Made by a program: the position numbers and the translations under genes. Below are positions 34,572-46,833 of a stretch of DNA of 64,000 nucleotides, in pieces. Within the stretch, counting starts at the first letter, position 1. Every line of letters begins with the position of its first letter. The notes under the pieces were generated by a model. The model did no database searches and was not told where the DNA came from. It saw only the letters and a list, made by a program, of their open reading frames with translations. Source of the stretch: Ulota crispa (taxonomy: Eukaryota > Streptophyta > Bryopsida > Orthotrichales > Orthotrichaceae); the NCBI GenBank assembly GCA_963920765.1, contig OY987243.1, positions 35,773,060-35,837,059 of the forward strand, read 5' to 3'.

Positions 34572-35461
34572 AGTCAGAGTTTGATACCTCTGCTTCAAGA
34601 ATGGAGACGACTCGGGCAATGCAATCTGAAACTTGTATAAGGAGCCTACTACTTTGGGATCAAACTTTGGGAGGTATTGGGCCTAAAGTTGCACAGGGCT
34701 AGATTTAGAAGGATACCTCTGAAATCATGATTTGTGACACCCCCTAACCATTCTCAAACTGACTGGTAACCGCTATCCAGCAGTTTCTAGCCTTTGTACT
34801 TCACCGTCACAGATGCAGCTCGAGTATGTAGCATCGGCCAAAAATTCTGTGGTAGTTCGCTTTTTTCAGAGAGGGAGCTTAGATTCCTGGTTACTTGACG
34901 AAACTGTGCGAATATGCCCCTCTTGGTGATCATGACTTGGTTTAGACTAGTTTCAACTGCTTGCTGTGGATTAGCTTTGTGGCACCCTGGTGGCTTTCTT
35001 TTCTCTTCTTTTTGCATACAGTATTGGCAAATGTTTATGAAGCAAAACGCAAGTGGTGAGTAAATTTTTGGAGGAATGATGTATTGTCTATAAATTTTCA
35101 GCATTTGTAACTATGATGAATGTTGTACGGAGTTTTGTAAGTGTGAGAGAGTAAATCCAGCTCATGTACCAATATGAAAAGACATTTGTAGCATCCATAC
35201 ATTGTCCAAGCGAGAGGTCAAATTGAATAAAATTGTATCAAACGATTTGCAAGAATTTGTGAGGTACTTGCAAAATATAGGGAGATACTTGCAATACATC
35301 AAGAGCTATGTTCAAAAAAGAAGACATGCAAAGGTACACAAAAAGTTCATAATTACATAAACAATTCATAAATACTTAAATGTGTCATAAATATCAACCC
35401 CTACAAATTATCATCTAAAATGCACACCTTCTGAACATGAGTGCCTAATGTTTATTTTGCA
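34572..35461. other. 3' flank of the 33.2-kb gene
   Basis: Likely contains the 3' UTR. No further gene seen before the transposon beginning at 35464. Confidence 0.4.
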
Positions 35462-35463
35462 TA

Positions 35464-36545
35464 AGGTAGGAGCACCCATAAACGTCAAACTAAGGGTTTT
35501 GAACATGATGACTATTAATCCTTAAGCGTCTTGCTAAGAAAATTCAACATATCTCCAACATGAAACCTTCAACACATCCTCCGAGTTTCTTGAAAGTTGA
35601 ACAAGTAATCACATAATCCAAAACGGTCATTGTATACCCAACTATACATCAAATGTTTCAAACCAATCTGATTTCAAATCCAAGTAAATTTGCAAAATCC
35701 CCACCGTTGAGAATCTCATGTTTCTAGTTTGGGCAGCAGTTCAAAATATGGATTTTGGACTTTCATGTAATATTTTCTCAAAAAAAAGATTTATCTAATG
35801 GCTGATCCCATGAGATTGTGTCTTGCTATACTTGATGGAAAAAAAACTCCACAAATGGAAAAAAACTCCAAAAGATATGGTCACTCAAAGTACCTAGATT
35901 CCGCTAGCTCCTTACTATAGAGCTATAAAAACCTTGCCCAAATCAAGAAAAAAAAACGTGACACATCACCAAACTTCTCCTTTGTACAATACAAGACATG
36001 AGAGCACCCATCCCATTTGCTCTCTAAGCCACTCCCTTCGTTTGCCCAAAGACATTCTTCTCCTAATTGTTGAAAAAATAGAATATTTTTCATATTCCAT
36101 GTAGAATCTAGAGCAAAGGAGGCACTTCAAGGAACAACAAGCCGATCAGAGAATTCTATTGAACTAGTAACTCCATTTGGACTTGAGTGGCGGACCAAAA
36201 TTGGAGCTAAAAATGCCTCTTTTGTATACTTTCACACCTCTACGCACTCCCTTTGGCCATACTGGGCTCTTTGGTCCTTTAGGGGTTAATCAACATCTAG
36301 CAAATTATAGGATATTAGGAATAGAAGAAAAATGAGTTTGCACTTTCAAATGTATTATTTGGATACTATGAGAATAAGTTATAAACTTTTAAAGAGCAAT
36401 CTGCCATTGCACTCATAACCACTTTTAAAATTTCATGTTCACATGTTGTACATTCTTGTCATTACATCTATTCACTTCCACAAATTTTTCAAGATTTCAG
36501 AGGTGACGGTTATGGGGACACTGACAGCTTTGGGTGTTCCTACCT
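35464..36545. mobile_element. TA-flanked AGGT...GCACCC element (1082 bp)
   Basis: Starts AGGTAGGAGCACCC and ends GGGTGTTCCTACCT. TA at 35462-35463 and 36546-36547. The ends match those at 48007, 49999 and 57032. Inside, a TTTAGGGGTTAA end of the TTAA family appears near 36282. Non-coding. Confidence 0.6.
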
Positions 36546-36959
36546 TATACCTATAATCAACATTTAAGATTTTCATAGTTTGTTCATACAATGTGGAAAA
36601 AATACACATACAAAGAGCAAGAGGACCTCTTTCAACTCCTACTAAGACTCACCAAAAATTTAGACAATATAATAATGAAACTATACTCTGAAGCTTGCTA
36701 AATCCCTGAATGGCCCGAAAGCCCTTTGCAACCGTATGTACAAACGTCTTTGACTTGCTCTTGAGGATTTTTCCAAAAAATTATGCACCCACCATCATAC
36801 AACCACTAGTAGAAAACTCCTTCCAAAACAATAGAAAACCAACAGTTTCTTGTTGATTTGGGCACTTGTCCACGCTAATTGACTAATTTAACAGAATTCT
36901 GTAAAAAAACTAAATACATTCTGTTGATTTGGACACCATTATCTAAATCAACAGAAATT

Positions 36960-37610
36960 TTGGAATCTTTTGAAGATCTTTTGGGAATTTTTTGTGAATC
37001 TTTAAGAATCTTCAAGAGTCTTTTCGGAATCATTGAGAATCTTTTTAGGATTTTTAAGAATATTTAAGAATCTTTTCGAGATTTTAGAATCTTTGAGAAT
37101 CTTTTAGGAATCCTCATGAATCTTTGGAAATCTTTTGAAATCTTTTCAAGTTTTTTTGGAATCTTTGAGAATGTTTGAGAACAATTGAGAATGTTTGAGA
37201 ATGTTTGAGAATCTTTTAGGAATCTTTTAGAAACTTTTGGAATCTTTTCAAGTTTTTTTGGAATCTTTGAGAATGTTTGAGAACAATTGAGAATCTTTGA
37301 GAATCTTCAAGAATCTTTGAGAATCTTTGAGAATCTCTTCGGAATCTTCAAAAATCTTTGGAAATCTTTGAGAATCTTTGAGAATCTTTTAGGAATCTTT
37401 GAGAATCATTTGGAATCTTTGGAAATCTTTTCAAGTATTTTGGAATCTTTGAGAATGTTTGAGAACAATTGAGAATCTTTGAGAATCTTTGGGAATCTTT
37501 TGAGAATCTTTTTTGAAATTCAAAAAATCTTTGAAAATCTCTAAGAATTTTCAAGAACCTTTTTGGAATCTTTGAGAATCTTTTTAAAATCTTTATGGAA
37601 TTTGTTAAAG
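36960..37610 (+). repeat. Degenerate AGAATCTTTG tandem array inside the CACTA element
   Basis: Roughly 650 bases built from variants of GAATCTTTGAGAATCTTT, with interspersed AATCTTTTAGGAATC and GTTTGAGAACAATTGAG blocks, the latter recurring at three places. Long open frames across it are repeat translations. Confidence 0.9.
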
Positions 37611-38445
37611 AGCTTCAAAATACTTATAGAAATAGAATCTCTTAGACTGAATTAGAGTCCTTTAGGAATTTTTTTGTAAATCATCAAAATACTTTCAAAA
37701 AAACTATCACAATAGTTTAGGTTTGTTTTTGAAATCTTTCTAAAACCTTTTTGGACCTCATTAAATTTTTTTGAAGTTTTAAAAAATAAAAGAAATTTAA
37801 AAAATAAAAGAATCTTTTAGAAGTTTGAGTGTAAATTGACTGGTTTTATTTTCTTTACTTTTCACAATTTGGTAAGATTTAAAATTAGCAACCTTTAAAG
37901 TCAAGTAAAAACATGACCATAATAACAAAAAACTCAACAATTTTTTGTTGATCTAGATACTTTTGGACACAACTTCACTAATTCAACAATATTTTATATA
38001 AAAAGTACAACATTTTGTTGTTTTAAATACCAAATTTTCTTTACAAACAAATATAAATGATGCTTCTCAATTCTTTGAAGAAATCATAAATGTCCCTTAA
38101 GGATTAAAAGTACCAAAAATATCTTTGTGTTACATGATAACCAAGTGTATAGTTTAATGCAAATTCTTACAAGAAACCAAAGGTGATTTTTACATTTCAA
38201 ATAACACAAGGATATATTTAACATTTCAAAATAGAAGAGTTTTTTATTAATTTTCCAAAATAATAGGAGTATAATTGATATTCTTACAAAAAATAAGAAA
38301 TATTTTTTATGTTTCACATATTTTCGGCGTAAACTTGATATTTTGAAAGACTTAAAGGGTATTTTTAGTATTTTTCCTTCTATTACTAACCAAATGAATT
38401 AAAAAAAAACAATCTTATAAAATATTTTTATAAGCTTTAAAAGAT

Positions 38446-38857
38446 GGGAATTGATATGTGTACCACACTCTTCCAATTACTATACCATACCATGAGGTAA
38501 ATTTTAAATTTCTACCATCAAAAAGCTGAATTTGAAAATTTTGAATTCAGATTTGGACTTAAGGACCATGGTATTGTCTAGAACCATAAAAAAAGTTGCA
38601 ATTCAACAACACCCAATGAAAAAGTTTAGTTAGGGAGAAAATTGTTAATTTTACTTTTGTTTGTAAAAAAAGATAAGCTTTTTCATTGGGTGTTGTTGAA
38701 TTGCAACCTTTTTTATGGTGCTAGACAATACTATGGTCTCTAAGTCCAAATTTGAATTTAAAATTCTCAAACTCAAATTTTTGATGGTAGAAATCTAAAA
38801 TTTACCCCAAAGGTGTGGTACAATAGTTCAAAGGGTGTGGTTCACATATTAATACCC
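38446..38857. mobile_element. Mutator-like palindromic MITE nested in the CACTA element
   Basis: Starts GGGAATTGATATGTG and ends CACATATTAATACCC. The arms are palindromic throughout (TTTTTCATTGGGTGTTGTTG on both strands about the centre). Flanks TTAAAAGAT (38437-38445) and TTACAAAAT (38858-38866) match at 7 of 9 positions, a decayed 9-bp duplication. Same family as 42283-42695. Confidence 0.75.
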
Positions 38858-39379
38858 TTACAAAATATCCAAAACTATTCAAAAGTCAATAGAATTTTGA
38901 TTTTATAATTGCAAGGATTTAATTTCGTAACTTTTCACGACTTCATGTTATTTGAAGCTATCAAACTATGGAGGCTATTTTAACAAAATAAGGTTCTTTT
39001 TACAAAAAACTAACACTAAATAATATTTATTAATGAATCCAACCTTTGCCTGCAACAATCCTTATGAGATTTGTGAATTCCAAAAAAAATTTCTAAACAA
39101 AATCAAAAAGATGGAAATAAACAATTTATTTAAAATTTCTAAACACCTTCTCTAATTTTAGCTCATAACTTTTGATAAAAAGACTGAAATCCAAAAAAAA
39201 TTGTTGGAGGTGAAAGTAAAATATATTTACCAACTTTTTTTAGTTTTAAGTTTTTTGAAAAAAAGTCCTTTGATGGGCAAAAATAGCCTCCAAAGTTTAC
39301 TGGATTACTAAAGACATGAACATTTAATGTACAAATAGAATCAAGATACTATTGTATGCATGTGCATTTGCACATTCTC

Positions 39380-39490
39380 TAGTGGTTTAGAAAATGTGCT
39401 AAGGTTGTGGAGTGTGAGAGGAGAGGTGGAGGGTTCAAACCCCACTACCGGCAGCTGTCCGGGAGTTTGGGCAGCTACCCATCCTCCTAA
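39380..39490 (+). repeat. tRNA-like (SINE-head-like) patch
   Basis: CTCTAGTGGTTTAGAAAATG resembles a degenerate A box. GGAGGGTTCAAACCCCACTA, about 45 bases later, is a good B-box/T-arm hairpin (GGGTTCAAACCCC). The rest does not fold into a convincing tRNA, so this is at best a SINE or tRNA relic within the CACTA element. Confidence 0.35.
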
Positions 39491-40085
39491 AAAGTTCACA
39501 TTTTCGTAAAATAAAAACAAATTCTATGAAAAAAAAAATTTTAAATGAAAAGAAATAGAATTGAACAATATAAAATATGTAATAGAAATCAACAAGAAAT
39601 TAACAGAAAACTGTAAATAATCAACAGAAAATCAACAGAAAAGTACCCAAATCAACTTGACCAAATTCACAAAAAAAATCAACAGTTTTTGGTTGAAATT
39701 CTGTTGATTTTGTGCTGAATTTTCTAGTAGTGAACCCTTCAATATGTATGGTTGTAACACTTAATTTCCAACTAATTCAAACTTCTGAATATTGGTTGCG
39801 ACTGTATTTGGTACCGTAGCTCCAAAGCCCAAGGGCCCTCCATGGGTTAAACTGTTTTAGAGGACAAAGACAAATTCCATATTGCAATGAAATTGGACAC
39901 GGTGATCAAGAGTTTTTTAACTTTAAAAAACTCAAATCCCCAAAACTCTCATGCTTCTTCTGAGAAACTCGCCAAAACACCATTTCCAATTTTGTTGTTT
40001 TCCAACACGCCCTCCATAACTCCATTGTTGTTTCCGCAAGTTGGCCATAATTACCTTCCTCTAGGTCACCGTGGTTGTGATTCTT

Positions 40086-41715
40086 CTATTTTTGAATTAC
40101 GAAAAAAATTCCGAACTCTTCCGTCATCTCTATGGCGGCAACCCTACCGTCCAACGCATCATGCAAGGTCCAGAACTCGTGCTGGATCACCAAGCCGACC
40201 TTCTCGCAGAGCTGGTATCCGTCTTTCCCACGACACAGCGCGTAAAAGTTCATGAGCAGATCATCTCCTCCGTCCCGTTCTCGCACCCGATTTTGAACGT
40301 CTCCGTTCCTGTGACACCGCCATCCTCCAAGCATGTCGCTATCTTGTTCAGTGTCTGCCATCAAGGTACCAGATTAAACCAGATCGTCAATTCTTCAAAC
40401 CCTTGGTAATCAGAGATGTCCATATTCCAAATTCAAGAATTCATGTCCGTTTTTTAACCCGAACAATATCTCGTTAGAAAGCTACTGAAAACATGCTGAT
40501 GATGATTTATTTTACGCCTCTTAACTTGAAGTATTGAGAACAGAGCAAGAAAGCAAAGGTCCATGGCACATGACGACGTCGAGAGCGAAGAAACGGTTCA
40601 GGTATTTACATTTCCTGTTTCTTTCTCAATCGAATGATGTGAATAACTAAGAATGCACTTCTGTTAAGCTACTAACAACTGAGATCGCAGTTACAAGAGC
40701 CGATCCAATGCGCTTTGAAGGGGGATCAGAACATGATAGTGCAATCTTGAGAAAATTAAAGCCAAATTGGCAGGGAAATGGCGCTGGAGGCAGTTTAGCC
40801 ATAGCCGCTAATTTAACGCGACTCTTGATTTAACACCGATAATTGATTACGTGCTTCCAGAATCTGTCCTTCAATTGCAAGATTACGCAGAGAGTATGTA
40901 ACAAGAAGGTTGCTTATTCAGCGTTTTTTTGTGCTCTTTCTTAGGTCAAATCATCTCTTGTTGGAAAGGTACTGAAGTGAGTTTCTAATGAGCTGTTTAA
41001 TAAGCTGTCTCATTACAATTGCAATAACGAAAGTCGAGCGATACGAAGGGAATCACAAAACAGAGGAGCAGAAGCGCAAAAGAGAAACCAACTGGCAGAG
41101 ACATAGACAAATTTGCCATAGCTGTGATTCATAGTGAGATTCTCAATGCTACACTATTGATGTTGATAGTGAGAAATGGTTGCCTGCTTCCAGAATCCGT
41201 CTTTCAAGTGCCTGACATCTGCTCCGTCGTGATCACCAGAGCTGACTTCTTCAACAATCTCGTCCATCGCAAAGAGATGCAACACCAAAACGCCACCGGC
41301 TTTGAGGCAATCCCGTATCTCTGCCAGTGCCACGGGCTGCTCCTCGCGCGTGACGAGATGGTGAAACGATCCAGCGGAGATCAGCGCCAAATCCATATCC
41401 TCGACGCCAGTCAGCCTCCTCTTTCGGGACCGCACTCCACTCTCGCATCGCTACCTCAAGCATTGCTTAGCTATTGTCCACACCAATTATCCGCAACGAC
41501 TTGTTGCTCGTGCAAGCATTGGCAATGCATCGCGAGATGCTGCCTGTGCCAGTGCAAAGATCGAGGATCTTAACTCCAGCATCCGCTTGGTTGAGCGCCA
41601 GATTGCTGTAAAATGCATGTGATTCTGTCACTTCGAATTCGAGAGGAAGCGAAGCGACCATGGCGTCGTAGAAAGATGGGAACAAGGCGGTACTGTCAGC
41701 TAGGATAGGCTTCAT
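40086..41715 (-). pseudogene. SAM-dependent methyltransferase pseudogene
   Basis: From ATG at 41715 the frame reads MKPILADSTALFPSFYDAMV and then the class I SAM-binding motif VKILDLCTGTGSISRC and RIIGVDNS. A TAA stop interrupts at about 41471, but the same frame continues AMLEVAMREW. A frame change near 41410-41430 leads to DLALISAGSFHHLV, CLKAGGVLVLHLFAMDEI, ending at 41154. A C-terminal piece (40086-40300: NFYALCRGKDGYQLCEKVGL, then IQHEFWTLHDALDGRVAAIE) lies beyond a gap of about 0.8 kb that was probably an intron, with a possible second frame change near 40260. The domain order fits plant cytosolic class I methyltransferases; the substrate is unknown. The in-frame stop plus a frame change argue for inactivation. 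Sequencing error is the alternative. Confidence 0.7.
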
Positions 41716-42273
41716 TGCAGGTGGCGATCACCTAAACTCCTAAAACAAATTACTCCTGTTGAGGCCAAGATCAGCTCGATCAGTTCAAGGCATCTGCGCG
41801 TCTTCAAAGTTGGTTGCTCCGAACAGTACCTTCACCAGTCAAAAGGTGAAATGCACAACTCTAGGGTATGACATGATCATGGTTCGTAGCCGTCAATTGA
41901 CTTCGTCGCCATATCTGTGTCGCAGATTCAGTCTTCCTTTTGAACTCGGCGTGAATTCATGGTGGAGCTAAACACTTGATGAATTCACAAATCCAGCTGC
42001 ACGGTTGCGGCGGCACAGCATGGGCGAGCGATGGCAGCAACTCTACAAGAGGTTCTGTCTCTGTTGCACTGGTTCTTCTTCTTCACTAAGATCCTGCCTA
42101 GCTACTCTAGCTTTCTCACATCAAGCCTAGTTTCCTCCAGTACTAACCAATAAATTGCAGCCCAAATCGCGCTATGCAATAGCAAGGCTGAGCTCTGCTA
42201 CAGAGAATCGGCAAACTTAGAATAATCCGACGCCGAACATTGAGGAGCAAGCAAATCCTGTTCAAATTCAAGG
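41716..42273. other. Upstream flank of the methyltransferase pseudogene
   Basis: Short frames only; probably the former promoter region. Confidence 0.35.
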
Positions 42274-42282
42274 AAGAAATTG

Positions 42283-42695
42283 GGGGATTGATATGTCTAC
42301 TCCACCCTTTCAGCTATTCTACCACACTTCCGGGTAAATTTTAGATTTCGACCATCAAAATACTGAACTTGAGAACTTAGAATTCAAATTTGGACTTAGA
42401 GACCGTGATTTAGTCTAGAATCATAAAAATGTTCTAATTGAACAACACCCAATGAAAAAGCTTATGTTTTTTATAAACAAAAGTACAAGGAATACTTTTC
42501 CCTTGAGCTAAGCTTTTTCATTGGGTGTTGTTCAATTACAACTTCTTTTCTTATGGTTCTAGACAAAAACAAGGTCTCTAAGTCCAAATCTGAATTCCAA
42601 ATTCTCAAATTCAGCTTTTCGATGCTAGAAATCTAAAATTTATCCCGGGGGTGTGGTAGAATAGCTGAAAGAGTGTGGTAGACATATCAATCCCC
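42283..42695. mobile_element. Mutator-like palindromic MITE, 413 bp, 9-bp TSD
   Basis: Starts GGGGATTGATATGTCTAC and ends GTAGACATATCAATCCCC. Flanked by AAGAAATTG (42274-42282) and AAGAAATAG (42696-42704), a 9-bp duplication with one mismatch. The arms are palindromic, with TTTTCATTGGGTGTTGTTCA near the centre. Same family as 38446-38857. Confidence 0.88.
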
Positions 42696-42704
42696 AAGAA
42701 ATAG

Positions 42705-43603
42705 ATGTACCAGCATTCCAGTAATTCTTCAACCTCTCCCGGTAATTCTCCCCTTTCACAGGTACGCATCAGTTTTTCTTCCTTGAGGGTCTCCGATTTC
42801 TTCCACTTTACTTTCAAACCTTCTAGATTTTTGGTTTCCAGAAACTTTTGTTTTACTAGCCAACTAATTTCAAACTAAAACAGGTGTAATTCTTCTAAGG
42901 AAGTAAAATTACTAGTTGAAGAACCTGAAGTAGTCATTGTCCCTGCAACTTAGAAGACCTAGATTTCTTCCAACTCATCTCTTGATTAAAGCGACAACAA
43001 TGATAATGACAGATATCCACAAGATGAAACGAAAAAACATGACCTTCAATAGCAGGCCACATCAGCATTCAAAGTGAGAAAAGTAGACAACAACCGGATA
43101 AAGTCTAGCAGTAGTTCTTATCACGAAATGTACAAACACACGTATCAGTCAAGCTAACCATTGAATAGATAAAACAGCCATGAATTGGCTATATGGTATA
43201 CTTGGTGAACCCAAAAAGGGAACACTGTCATCGTCATCATCGTCCAATCCAGTTCATGAATAATACCTCAACACCAGACTAACAGGCCACACTATCCCTC
43301 AGTAAAAATGATAGTGGGTTGCCAGTGCAAGGTACCTCTACTCAGCACAGGGATCGTCTCACAGCTGACCGACACAGGTGCATGTTCTACTCTTTTCTCC
43401 TCCACATTGTCCCAGCCTCTGAGTTCAATGTTGTTGTTGCTGTTGTTTTCATCGTCTTTATCGTTTCCATACTACTATGCTGCTGCAGCTACAATAGCAG
43501 GACTCTTATTCAAGAATGGTACTGAGTAGATACCCTTTGCGAGTATTGAGCTCTTTACATTATACTTACAAAAAAATGAGAACTAAATATGATCCTATGT
43601 GAT
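42705..43603. other. 3' flank of the 4CL gene
   Basis: Likely includes the 4CL 3' UTR near 43400-43600. No gene supported. Confidence 0.4.
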
Positions 43604-46600
43604 CTACACCTTGTTCCGCAGGTCCTTCCGCAAGATTTTGCCAGCCGGTGATTTGGGAATGGCATCCACGAAGTACACATTATGCAGTTTCTTGTAGAAC
43701 ACAACCTGTAAATAGAAAACCTATGATGAGTATCGACAACGGAATGTCCTTTACAGTCGAGAGAAAAACAAACTAACTTTAGGTTATTGAATGAAACGAA
43801 TAGTGAGAACTGAAAGCAAAACATCCAAACCAAGGTTTCGGCATTACCTGTTTTGCAATGAAGTCCTTCACGTCTTCTTCGCTAATTGTAGAGCCAGCTG
43901 CTCTTGCAACAAATGCAACTGGAACTTCTCCGGCAACATCATCCTTCCGTCTGTGCACAGCAAAACATAAGCGAAGAATATCAGGTCCATTTCTCCTCAC
44001 TCTTAAATTGAATTCCTTCTAAAACTCTCTGTTACCGGCTGTGAATACACTAGTATCTACACAACTGGAATCTGGACCTATACTAGGGAGAATCGGAAGG
44101 CGGAACAAGTTGTGATTGAACTTACGAGACAACAGCGGCATCGTGGATGTGTTCGTGGGAGTGCAGAAGCGCTTCCAATTCAGCAGGAGGCACCTGAAAG
44201 CCCTTGAACTTGATAATCTCCTTCACTCTATCGACGATGAACATCTCCTCGTCCTCGTCGATGAAGGCAACGTCTCCGGTGTGCAGGTAACCATCCTTGT
44301 CGATTGTATGGGCTGTCGCTTCGGGATTGTTCAAGTACCCTGTAACAGTCAGAGCAAAGTCAGCAAAGAATCTACGTCCATGTCTCCAACAGCTTAAAGG
44401 TAGAACTACGTCGCATAGATTGTCACACTGGCCTTCGGGCCACAAGGTAACAATTACTATCTAAGTCCATGTGACTTACAGTTTTCAGAACAGCTTTTAA
44501 CGAACTAGTTATCCAAAATTTTGAGACCAATTTTGCTCTACGCTCAAACTAGATCAAATTATCAGGCAATGCCCAAATTACTGTATCAGGCAACGTAGCC
44601 AAAGCAGCCGGGGCAGAACTCGAGGGATAACAAACCTTTCATGATTTGAGGACCCCGGATGCAGATTTCACCGGGCTGGTTGTAAGGCAAGGACATGCCA
44701 GTCTCGGTGTCGACAATCTTCACCTCAGCGTTGCGCACCACCGTGCCGCAAGACCCCGGCTTCACTGGGAAGGGCGTTTTGGCAAAGGCCAAACACATGG
44801 CCAGCACTGGACCTGCTTCCGTCATTCCGTAACCCTGCGCCATGCAAATTTCGTGACCAGACAACCACATGATGAGTACGTAATCATACCTTTTGACCCA
44901 GACCACCAACCAACTTAGTCATTGCCATTCCTTCCAAACCAAGGTCATTCATTGCTGATTACGTGACAGTAATTTCAGTTGAAGTCAGACACGTGTGTTT
45001 TCAACACTGTTCAAGAGTAGCTAAAGCGGCAACGACAATCATCATTATGAGGATCAAATCAGATTAAATTTTATATACTGGATGATTAACTTGGATGAAA
45101 AGTTGGTAACCAAACTAAGGACGTCGTTTAACTTTGGTGTTTCAAATAGACAAGCTTTTTTTGATGTGACGTTTTTCTTTTCTACTTATGAAAAATACTT
45201 GATAATGCAAACTGCAACGATCGAAATGGATTCCATTCTAATGTCACCACCAGTGGGACGGTCCTGAGGCAATTCCAAAGTGGGATTAACCTAGTTACTA
45301 ATTGCTGCAGCTTGAATACTAGTTTAAGTCGAAGAGCAGAAATTTTCAAAAATTGCTAAGGGAACAGAAAAAAGAGGAGAACGGTTCGATGGATCAACCT
45401 GGCCGAGCACAGCGTTGGGCAATCGAGCGCGGAAAGCGTCTTCAAGCTCCTTGCCGAGAGGAGCGGCACCAGACATGACCATCTTGACACTGGACAAGTC
45501 GTACTTTTCCACAATGGGGTTCTTAGCAATGGCCAACACGATGGGCGGCACAAACGGACCCATGGTCACTTTGTGCTTCTGCATGAGGTCCAGCAGCTTG
45601 GGAAGCTCAAACTTGGGCATGATCACTAACGTGGCGCCCACTCGCAATCCACATAAGAGGATAGAGTTCAGCGAGTAGATGTGGAACATCGGCAGCACGC
45701 ACATCAGCGTGTCCTCCACCGTGATGTTGAAATTCGCAGATTCCCCGTCCACTTGCTGCGCTACGCTGGATACCAAACTCTTGTGAGTGAGCATCACTCC
45801 CTTCGGCAACCCAGTGGTGCCAGACGAGTACGGCAGGCAGACTACGCTGTCTGGGTCGATTTCCACTTCCGGGCACTCTGCCTCATCCGCCTCCAGCAGC
45901 ACCGAAATGTGCAAACAATTCTCCACGTGTTGGTCCACCGTAATAATCTGTCCAAAATCCACACGCAAAAAAAATCATCCCTGCTTGATTGTTCTCCGAC
46001 ATTGCCCAACCACCATATCACTTTCTAAGGTAACCTGTCTGTGCACTAGATAGCAACCTGGAAGGGAATTAGTGTCTAAATTGCTGATGCGGCGTGTTCA
46101 TATTGCCACAGAGCAGTTATTTACTATACCAAAGACCACTTGATTTTGCAACATAAGACCGGTTATGTTCATGGATGGATGACCAAGTGGCTATGGCAAA
46201 AGATTGCCACCGTTGGGACCATTGGGTGAAGAACGGTCCAATGTGAGCAGCGTAGTGAAAGACTAAGGGTTAATTTTTTGGCAACCGGTTGTTGCTGAAG
46301 GGGTTTTGCAAAACAGAGTATATGGGAATCGTGAGTACCTGAACATCCAAGCCGGAGAGCTTTTCAACGTAGCTAGACTGGGTAACCACCATGGTGGCTC
46401 CGGACGCGAGAATCTGCTTCGCGAGCTCGGCCGCGGTGTAGAAAGGGTTGGCGGTGGTGACGACGGCGCCCCGCTTAGCGGCGCCCAGGAATACGGTGAC
46501 GAACTCGGCGCAGTTGGGTAACAAGAGCGCGATGACGCCGCCCTGCGGCACGCCCAGCTTGGCCAATCCAGCGGCCACGCGCCGCGTCTGGAGCTCGATC

Positions 46601-46833
46601 TCGCCGTATCTGTGCTCCTTGCCCGTGTTCCCGTCGATCAAGCACACCTTGTCCGCCCACTGCGTCGCCTTCTCCAAGCAATAATCCGCCAGCGACATAT
46701 GAAACGGGATGTCGATATCAGGCAACTTGGACCTGAAGATAAAGTCACCCGGTGCCGACTCCAGTGGCTTTATCGTCATGGCCTCCGCGGCCGACTCCGT
46801 CAGGATCGACTCCGAAACCAAACTGGGAGACAT
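43604..46833 (-). CDS. 4CL: 4-coumarate:CoA ligase (553 aa, six exons)
   Basis: Exons: 46339-46833, 45399-45947, 44636-44834, 44126-44339, 43848-43950 and 43604-43705. All have GT-AG junctions and consistent phases. The start is the ATG at 46833 (MSPSLVSES); two codons further upstream are open but contain no ATG. The enzyme activates hydroxycinnamates with ATP to acyl-AMP and then CoA thioesters, the entry to lignin-like phenolics and flavonoids, in the cytosol. Visible signatures: the AMP-binding P-loop [11 protein letters not shown] at about 206-216 (box I), [20 protein letters not shown] at about 403-409 (box II), [19 protein letters not shown], the hinge/A8 region [15 protein letters not shown], and [14 protein letters not shown] with the catalytic lysine near 543. 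Length and exon layout fit plant 4CLs. 4CL-like acyl ligases share the fold, but box II and overall similarity favour a true 4CL. All catalytic motifs look intact. Confidence 0.95.

Larger units (their letters stand above)
36804..39732. mobile_element. Non-autonomous CACTA (En/Spm-type) element, 2929 bp
   Basis: Starts CACTAGTAGAAAA and ends TTTTCTAGTAGTG, a 13-bp terminal inverted repeat with one mismatch and the hallmark CACTA/TAGTG ends. The 3-bp target duplication AAC is at 36801-36803 and 39733-39735. Short AACAGAA-type motifs cluster in both subterminal regions (36890-36950 and 39600-39720), as in this superfamily. No transposase frame was found. The interior holds a degenerate tandem array, a nested Mutator-like palindrome and a tRNA-like patch. 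Confidence 0.88.
36703..39846. mobile_element. TTAA-family element split by a CACTA insertion
   Basis: The two halves (36703-36803 and 39736-39846) together match the intact copies at 7987 and 52939 in reverse orientation. The left half has GAATGGCCCGAAAG and ACCATCATACAAC; the right half has CAATATGTATGGTTGTAAC and CCAAGGGCCC. The right end is followed by TTAA (39847-39850). The left TTAA has drifted to TAAA. Confidence 0.8.

Noticed and set aside
36879..37554. Open frames rich in IFENLxxSLRIFE-like repeats
   Set aside because: They translate the degenerate tandem array inside the CACTA element.
39380..39490. Functional tRNA gene
   Set aside because: A- and B-box-like motifs are present, but no acceptor stem or complete cloverleaf can be drawn.
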